64,000 nucleotides of DNA from Streptomyces sp. CB01635. GTDB taxonomy: Bacteria > Actinomycetota > Actinomycetes > Streptomycetales > Streptomycetaceae. This document shows positions 59,955 through 64,000 of the stretch, piece by piece (positions within the stretch are counted from its first letter, which is position 1; each line of letters begins with the position of its first letter). The DNA lies in contig NZ_NNBL01000017.1 in assembly GCF_002803065.1 (NCBI RefSeq), positions 1 through 64,000 on the forward strand. The letters run 5' to 3'. A program made the translations under genes and the position numbers. Below the pieces are notes generated by a model, which saw only the letters and a list, made by a program, of their open reading frames with translations, was not told where the DNA came from and did not search any database.

Positions 59955-60626
59955 TGTACCTCATCGTCGGTCAGGACAAGGGCGAAAGCCTTGAGGACTT
60001 TCGCCAGGTCGCGGCCATGGGGCTGCTCAAGGCCGTACAGAACTACGACCCGCAGCACGGTCGGTTCGAGCCTTACGCCGTTCCGGCCATCAGGGGCGAG
60101 TTGTGCCGGCACTTCCGCGTCCATATGTGGGATGTCCACGTCCCCCGGCGCGTGCAGGACCTGCGCAACAAGGTCCGCCTCGCCCGCCGCGACCTCGCCC
60201 AGCAGCCCGGAGCCGGCTCGGAACCCAGCTGTGGCTGCCATCGCCACCCACAGCGGCCTCAGCGAGGACGAGGTCCGCGACAGCCTCAAGGCGATTGACG
60301 GCTTCAGCGCTCTGTCCCTCGATGCGAGCCTGCTGTTCTCTGACGAGTTCAGCCTCGGCGAGCCTCTCGGCGCACCCGAAGCTGCGTACGAGGTCATCAC
60401 CGACCGGGAAGCCGCCAAGGCCGCCCTCAAGCACCTCCCCGAACGCGAACGCACCATTCTCCACCTGCAGTTCTTCGAAGACATGACGCAGAGCCAGATC
60501 GCGGAACACTTCGGGATCTCACAGATGCACGTCTCCCGCCTCATCCACACCAGCTGCCAGCGCGTACGCGACGAAGCCACCCGCGGCGAGCAGCTGGGCG
60601 AGGACGCACAGGCGCCTGAACGCTGA
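59955..60626 (+). pseudogene. SigB/F-type sigma factor, 5'-truncated and frameshifted
   Basis: Frame 1: LEDFRQVAAMGLLKAVQNYD, YAVPAIRGELCRHFRVHMWD and VHVPRRVQDLRNKVRLARRD (sigma region 2 to 3.0). After a frameshift near 60220, frame 2: ATHSGLSEDEVRDSLKAIDG, FSALSLDASLLFSDEF, AALKHLPERERTILHLQFFE and HFGISQMHVSRLIHTSCQRV (regions 3-4). The start (region 2.1 HLPLV..A motif) is missing. The intact region 4 could still be read, but a full sigma factor is not encoded. Its stop leads straight into the 270-bp repeat. Confidence 0.85.
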
Positions 60627-60895
60627 GCCCCGAATCTTGGGGTGCGCCCGCGTGTTCTCACGCCGTCGGGTTGCGTCTCCAACGGCGGAGGGCCCGGCCC
60701 GGCTTTCGCCGAACCGGGCCGGGCCACCTCTTCTTCGTACGCCGCTGCGATCGACAGGTAAAGGAGCCACGGCACAGGCGGCGCCGGGTCATCCGGTTAC
60801 CCCTGAACCGAAGCCGACAGGGCCGCTACTTGTAGGTCGGACTTCTGGCGAGAACATGGCGGGGACGTACGCGTCGCCCGGAGGCGCCTCACGGC
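60627..60895. repeat. Long duplicated intergenic segment, copy 2
   Basis: Partner of 30452-30720, beginning at the sigma-factor stop (GCTGAGCCCCGAA) and ending around GGCGCCTCAC. Contains the same GC hairpin. The 60896-61104 stretch that follows holds no supported gene. Confidence 0.8.
60691..60725. terminator. Hairpin within repeat copy 2
   Basis: GGCCCGGCCCGG (60691-60702) with CCGGGCCGGGCC (60714-60725), 12-bp stem, 11-nt loop. Downstream of the sigma-factor remnant; identical stem to 30513-30547. Confidence 0.65.
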
Positions 60896-61104
60896 CTCAG
60901 ACCTGCGTGTCGACCTGGCGTGCCGGGCGGGACGGCTCGGCACGGACCTGGCGCGAGGATCGCACGCGAAGTGCCGACTGTCCGTCACGCGTCAGCAGCC
61001 CAAGGGGTTCCGAACGGTGACACGGGATGGCGAGCCTGTCTTTTCATGTTCCAGCCGTGCTCACGGTCGGCGCAGTTGCTCTCGCTCCGCTCCTGCGCCA
61101 GAGG

Positions 61105-61536
61105 TCAGACGGTCTGGGTGAGTTCGGCGCGGCCGAACAGCAGGGCGTATCCAGGTGGGAGTTGGGTGAGGATGCGGTCCAGGAGGCTGGGGCCGGCTAG
61201 GTCGCCGATGACGGCGAGAACGGCTCCGGTGTCCCAGCGGACGGTCGCGGTGGTGGCCTCGGTGCGGGCGGCCAGGTCCTTGACGAAGCCCCAGCCGGTG
61301 AGTGGTTGAGCGGGGATCTGGCCGGCGAAGATGCGTGCGGCCTCCGTGGGGAGGCAGGCGGCGAGGTCGACGCGTTCGTCGCCGGTGAGCTGGCGGCCCA
61401 GAGCTGCCAGCACGGCTCGCGTGACGTCGTCGGCCCGCTCCCGGGTGGGATACGCGCCTTCGTAGCGGATTCTTTCCAGCAACTGATGAAACGTCATGCC
61501 GGGCCGGGCAGCGGCCGGTTCATGCAGCGGGAGCAT
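61105..61536 (-). CDS. DUF2267 family protein (second of a tandem pair)
   Basis: 143 residues from ATG 61536, supported by GAGAAAGG; the conserved domain begins at an internal ATG (61497). HQLLERIRYEGAYPTRERAD, DVTRAVLAALGRQLTGDERV, DLAACLPTEAARIFAG and LDRILTQLPPGYALLFGRAE: the DUF2267 duplicated four-helix pattern. The family is widespread in actinobacteria, with unknown function. It follows a paralogue by 46 bp on the same strand; both are downstream of the HSP18 gene in the same direction. Confidence 0.85.
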   Translation of the reverse strand: MLPLHEPAAARPGMTFHQLLERIRYEGAYPTRERADDVTRAVLAALGRQLTGDERVDLAACLPTEAARIFAGQIPAQPLTGWGFVKDLAARTEATTATVRWDTGAVLAVIGDLAGPSLLDRILTQLPPGYALLFGRAELTQTV

Positions 61537-61582
61537 AAGGTGGTTGCCTTTCTCGCCCGAGGACGATGTCGTCTTTCGGGGC

Positions 61583-61969
61583 TCAGGTCTCGGGATGGCC
61601 AAAGAGAAGGTCGTAGCCCGGGGGCAGTTGGAGCAGGATGCGGTGGGTGAGGTCCTCGCCGGCCGCATCGGCGGCCACGCTCAGCACGGCACTGACGTCC
61701 CAGGCCGCGGTCCGTTCAGTGGCTCCCTCGATCCACGCCGCGGTCGCCCGCACGAACCGCTCCGGTGAAAGCGGCTCGGTGGCCTGCAGCGGGTTGAGAA
61801 GGATCACGGCAAAGGTCTCCGGAAGCCGGGCGGCCAGCTCAGCCCGGACCTCACCCACCAGATGGGCGCCCAGCAACGCCAGAACGGTGCGCGCAGACCG
61901 CTCCGCTTCCTGGGGGGTGGCGTACTGGCCGCGTTCTTGCACCTGCTCGAGGAATGCGTCCCATCGCAT
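61583..61969 (-). CDS. DUF2267 family protein (first of a tandem pair)
   Basis: 128 residues. MRWDAFLEQVQERGQYATPQ, EAERSARTVLALLGAHLVGE, VRAELAARLPETFAVILLNP and LTHRILLQLPPGYDLLFGHP. Same DUF2267 fold as the next gene, with which it shares the QLPPGY.LLFG ending, so the two arose by tandem duplication. GGAGG-like site just before ATG. Position after HSP18 (114 bp) suggests a stress-response context. Confidence 0.88.
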   Translation of the reverse strand: MRWDAFLEQVQERGQYATPQEAERSARTVLALLGAHLVGEVRAELAARLPETFAVILLNPLQATEPLSPERFVRATAAWIEGATERTAAWDVSAVLSVAADAAGEDLTHRILLQLPPGYDLLFGHPET

Positions 61970-62082
61970 GGCCGCTCTGCCTCCTCTGTAGTGCGAAGGA
62001 TGGAGGGAATGCGGAGGACGGGCCGGGAGGGGGAAATCGACGCCCGTCCTCCGCCGTCGGCGCGGGCCGGGGAACGGGTTCC

Positions 62083-62517
62083 TCAGCCGCTGATCTGCTT
62101 GTGGTCGGACTCCCCGCCGATCGCGATCTTGCGGGGCTTGGCGCGCTCGGCGATCGGGATGCGCAGGGTCAGCACACCGGCCTCGTAGTCCGCGGTGATG
62201 TGCTCGGTGTCCAGGGTGTCGGCCAGTACCAGCTGGCGGGAGAAGACGCCCAGGGGCCTCTCGGAGAGTTCCATCTGCACGTCGTCCGCCTTCGTGGCTG
62301 GGCGGCGCTCGGCCCGGACGGTGAGCATGTTCCGCTCGACGTCGATGTCGATCGCGTCCTTGGCGACACCGGGCAGGTCGAGGGCGATCACGTACTCCTC
62401 GCCCTCGCGGTAGGCGTCCATCGGCATCGCCGAGGGCCTGGACCAGGTGCCGGTCACCCCCGTCAGCTGCTGGGCGAGCCGGTCGAGTTCACGGAACGAG
62501 TCGGTGCGCATCAACAT
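62083..62517 (-). CDS. hsp18: Small heat-shock protein (HSP18/HSP20 family)
   Basis: 144 residues from ATG 62517 with GGAGG; an ATG two codons later is possible. SFRELDRLAQQLTG N-terminus, alpha-crystallin domain (AYREGEEYVIALDLPGVAKD, DIDVERNMLTVRAERRP, GVFSRQLVLADTLDTEHITA, YEAGVLTLRIPIAE) and a C-terminal KPRKIAI (I-x-I/V-type) tail for oligomerisation. ATP-independent chaperone that holds unfolded proteins. Divergent from a DNA-binding gene annotated in Streptomyces as an HSP18 regulator, with two operator-like dyads between. Confidence 0.94.
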   Translation of the reverse strand: MLMRTDSFRELDRLAQQLTGVTGTWSRPSAMPMDAYREGEEYVIALDLPGVAKDAIDIDVERNMLTVRAERRPATKADDVQMELSERPLGVFSRQLVLADTLDTEHITADYEAGVLTLRIPIAERAKPRKIAIGGESDHKQISG

Positions 62518-62582
62518 CACGGAACACCTCCACAGGTCTGGCAGAACCTGCCAATGCGCTTCACCTGACACCGTTGTAGCAC

Positions 62583-62629
62583 GTCATCGAAACGATGACA
62601 AGCGAAATGTCATCTATAGGATGACATTT
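62583..62629. promoter_or_regulatory. Two operator dyads between hsp18 and its divergent gene
   Basis: GTCATCG-AAA-CGATGAC (62583-62599, 7-bp perfect arms) and AAATGTCATC-TATAG-GATGACATTT (62605-62629, 10-bp perfect arms). The shared TGTCATC/GATGACA half-site and about 26-bp spacing of centres suggest two bound regulator dimers. Differs from CIRCE and HAIR heat-shock elements. Confidence 0.8.
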
Positions 62630-62643
62630 ATGAGGGGATCTTC

Positions 62644-63282
62644 GTGGACGGTTACCGGCAGGCCCCCGCCTCGTTCCTCGCCGCCGCTGCGGCGCTGGAA
62701 ACGATCAACGAGGCGGTCCACAGCGCCCAGAACGCGCAGGAACCGTCGGCCCACGGAGAACAGGTCAGTTCCGACGAGGCCCTGGCCGCCCTGCTGATGC
62801 TGCGCGAACTACGCGAACAGCTCGCCGGATGGGAGCCAGGACTGATCGAAGCGGCCCGCGCCGCCGGCACCAGCTGGGCCGACCTCGCCCACCCCCTGGG
62901 TGTTGCCAGCCGACAGGCCGCGGAGCGGCGCTACCTGCGGGTCCGCCCCGGCGCCCCCGGCACCACCCGCGAACAGCGCGTGCAGGCGACCCGAAGCCGC
63001 CGCGCAGCCGACCGCACCCTCACCGCCTGGGCCCGGACCAACGCCGCCGACCTGCGACAGCTCGCGGGCCAGATCATCGCCCTCACCGACCTCCCCGCCC
63101 AAGCCCAGCCGCCGCTGGCCCGTCTCACCGAAGCCCTCGCCGACAACGACGCCGCCAACCTCATCACCCCCCTCTCCGCCACCCACGTCCACCTCAAGGC
63201 CGGCCACCCCGAACTCGCGGCACGCATCGATACCCTCACCCGCAACACCGGCCACCTCCGCCAAGGCAACGACGTCCGCTAG
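62644..63282 (+). CDS. Probable HSP18 transcriptional regulator
   Basis: 212 residues from GTG 62644 with GAGGGG upstream. A helix-turn-helix lies at about residues 66-98 (GLIEAARAAGTSWADLAHPL, GVASRQAAERRYLRVRP). The N-terminal third is helical and acidic; the C-terminal half is Ala/Arg-rich helix (AARIDTLTRNTGHLRQGN). It resembles proteins annotated HSP18 transcriptional regulator in Streptomyces, always divergent from hsp18. The flanking dyads are the likely binding sites. Confidence 0.82.
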   Translation: MDGYRQAPASFLAAAAALETINEAVHSAQNAQEPSAHGEQVSSDEALAALLMLRELREQLAGWEPGLIEAARAAGTSWADLAHPLGVASRQAAERRYLRVRPGAPGTTREQRVQATRSRRAADRTLTAWARTNAADLRQLAGQIIALTDLPAQAQPPLARLTEALADNDAANLITPLSATHVHLKAGHPELAARIDTLTRNTGHLRQGNDVR

Positions 63283-63564
63283 CTAGGGCACATGAGCGCC
63301 CGAGTCGCACGCGTGACCCTTATCCGCAGGGTGGTGCGTCCGGCCCCGGCCGCCCGTCGGCGTGGACCATCGCGTGCCGCCTGACGTGCGGCCTCCCACG
63401 GCCCGCGAGCTCGGCGAACAGCTCCGAAGGTGCAAGGGAGACCCCGGAAAGGGCAGAATTGGAGCAGGCCGTGCGGGCCCAAGCCAGCTTCACAACTCAC
63501 CCAACCCGCGCGGCCCTTCTCATGTCACGGCCCAACAGCCCAGCCGGCACTTCCCCCGACGTCG
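63283..63564. other. Intergenic region
   Basis: Short plus-strand frames (ELEQAVRAQASFTTHPTRAA; RELGEQLRRCKGDPG) suggest debris, but nothing is well supported. Confidence 0.3.
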
Positions 63565-63825
63565 TTAGCCATTCAAGAAGTGGAGGCCGAAGACGAACTT
63601 GGCCGCGAGCACAGCGGTAACGACGGCCAGCGTGATGAGCCGGCCCTGCCACGTCTGCGGTCCCCAGCCCATGCCGTGGCGCTTCGGACCGAACCAGCTC
63701 TGCTTGCCCTCGGCCCCGCCACCGCTACGCGCATTGCGGCGGCCCGGGCCCACCCAGGCCCGGTACACGAGGGCGGCTACGACCCCGAGCCCGGCCACGG
63801 CCCACCGGATCACGCGCGAGGTCAC
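63565..63825 (-). CDS. Small membrane protein
   Basis: 86 residues from GTG 63825. Two hydrophobic segments (VIRWAVAGLGVVAALVYRAW near residues 5-24, and RLITLAVVTAVLAAKFVFGL near 62-81) flank a basic, Gly/Ser-rich loop with WFGPKRHGMGWGPQTWQG. Probably a two-helix inner-membrane protein with a cytoplasmic loop. No clear family or ribosome site. A strong hairpin lies upstream. Confidence 0.6.
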   Translation of the reverse strand: MTSRVIRWAVAGLGVVAALVYRAWVGPGRRNARSGGGAEGKQSWFGPKRHGMGWGPQTWQGRLITLAVVTAVLAAKFVFGLHFLNG

Positions 63826-63937
63826 CAGGAAAGCGCCGGTGGGCAGCGAGAACGCGAGCGCAGGACGACTGGGCGGTACTGCCTTTGCCAGTGTCGTTGG
63901 CCGGGGAGGCGTTGTTCTTGAGCGGCGAGAAGCAGTG

Positions 63938-63994
63938 ACCGGCCGGGGGCCTCTCGCGTGCCCGGAGAGCCACGGAGGTCGGCCCCCGGCCGGT
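63938..63994. terminator. Strong hairpin, second copy of the 17.8-kb element
   Basis: ACCGGCCGGGGGCC (63938-63951) with GGCCCCCGGCCGGT (63981-63994), 14-bp perfect stem, nearly identical in sequence and flanks to 17856-17913. Probably the terminator of a minus-strand gene beyond the window edge; by analogy, another DUF6381-type gene. Confidence 0.6.
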
Positions 63995-64000
63995 GTCTGT

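Noticed and set aside
1..64000. CRISPR arrays
   Set aside because: No regularly spaced identical repeats were seen; the ACTGC cluster has irregular spacing and no spacers.
1..64000. tRNA, rRNA or tmRNA genes and associated attachment sites
   Set aside because: No cloverleaf-like sequence with conserved GTTCRANNC arms was noticed; a covariance-model scan would be decisive.

Overview
The window reads as chromosomal accessory DNA from a Streptomyces-like actinomycete. It is GC-rich with G/C-biased third codon positions, many GTG starts, translationally coupled operons, and several genus-typical families: PucR, SpoIIE-type PP2C, SigB/F-type sigma factors, HSP18 with its own regulator, DUF6381, DUF2267 and ISL3/IS481/IS110 elements. 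No rRNA, tRNA or CRISPR array was seen. Many broken transposases and gene stumps suggest a plastic region, as is common toward Streptomyces chromosome arms.

1-19 kb is a patchwork of small regulators and enzymes among debris. It holds a MerR/membrane-protein pair, a dead IS110, an alpha/beta hydrolase, a methyltransferase, a RelE-like toxin-antitoxin pair, a DUF3662/MerR pair, a dnaE2 remnant, an allene-oxide-cyclase-like secreted protein, an HxlR regulator, and nadC overlapping a PhzF-like gene and followed by a second stump of nadC. An ArsR-type regulator is divergent from a secreted protein across a perfect 32-bp palindrome. IS256, IS630 and M48-like remnants close the segment.

19.4-27 kb is a tidy catabolic-looking cluster: an M20 (CPG2-like) peptidase divergent from a PucR regulator, then MFS transporter, M20 amidohydrolase, SDR and polysaccharide-deacetylase-like hydrolase, ending in an 18-bp-stem terminator. 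28-34 kb carries TetR plus PP2C phosphatase, two small secreted proteins, GNAT, and a TetR/SDR pair with two operator dyads.

34-42.3 kb is a mobile-element zone: an ISL3 with an internal deletion, a complete group II intron with its reverse transcriptase, a duplicated 95-aa protein locus, and a fresh IS481 whose stop codon lies in its target-site duplication. 42.8-55.5 kb is a second catabolic region: LysR, an aconitase-X small-subunit pseudogene, then MFS, IlvD/Edd dehydratase, FAD oxidoreductase, aconitase-X large and small subunits, IclR, a solitary TnpB, and a Rieske oxygenase / 86-aa protein / FAD-2Fe2S reductase operon. It probably degrades an oxygenated or methylated small acid; the substrate cannot be read from sequence.

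55.6-64 kb holds a truncated SDR, a cyclopropane-synthase-like methyltransferase, head-on integrase stumps, an intact gene for a eukaryote-type ADF/cofilin domain protein (58841-59245, the most unexpected gene here), an inverted pair of sigma-factor fragments, tandem DUF2267 proteins, and HSP18 divergent from its candidate regulator across two dyads. Three sequence families recur far apart: 30.5/60.6 kb, 17.8/63.9 kb and 18.3/39.2 kb.
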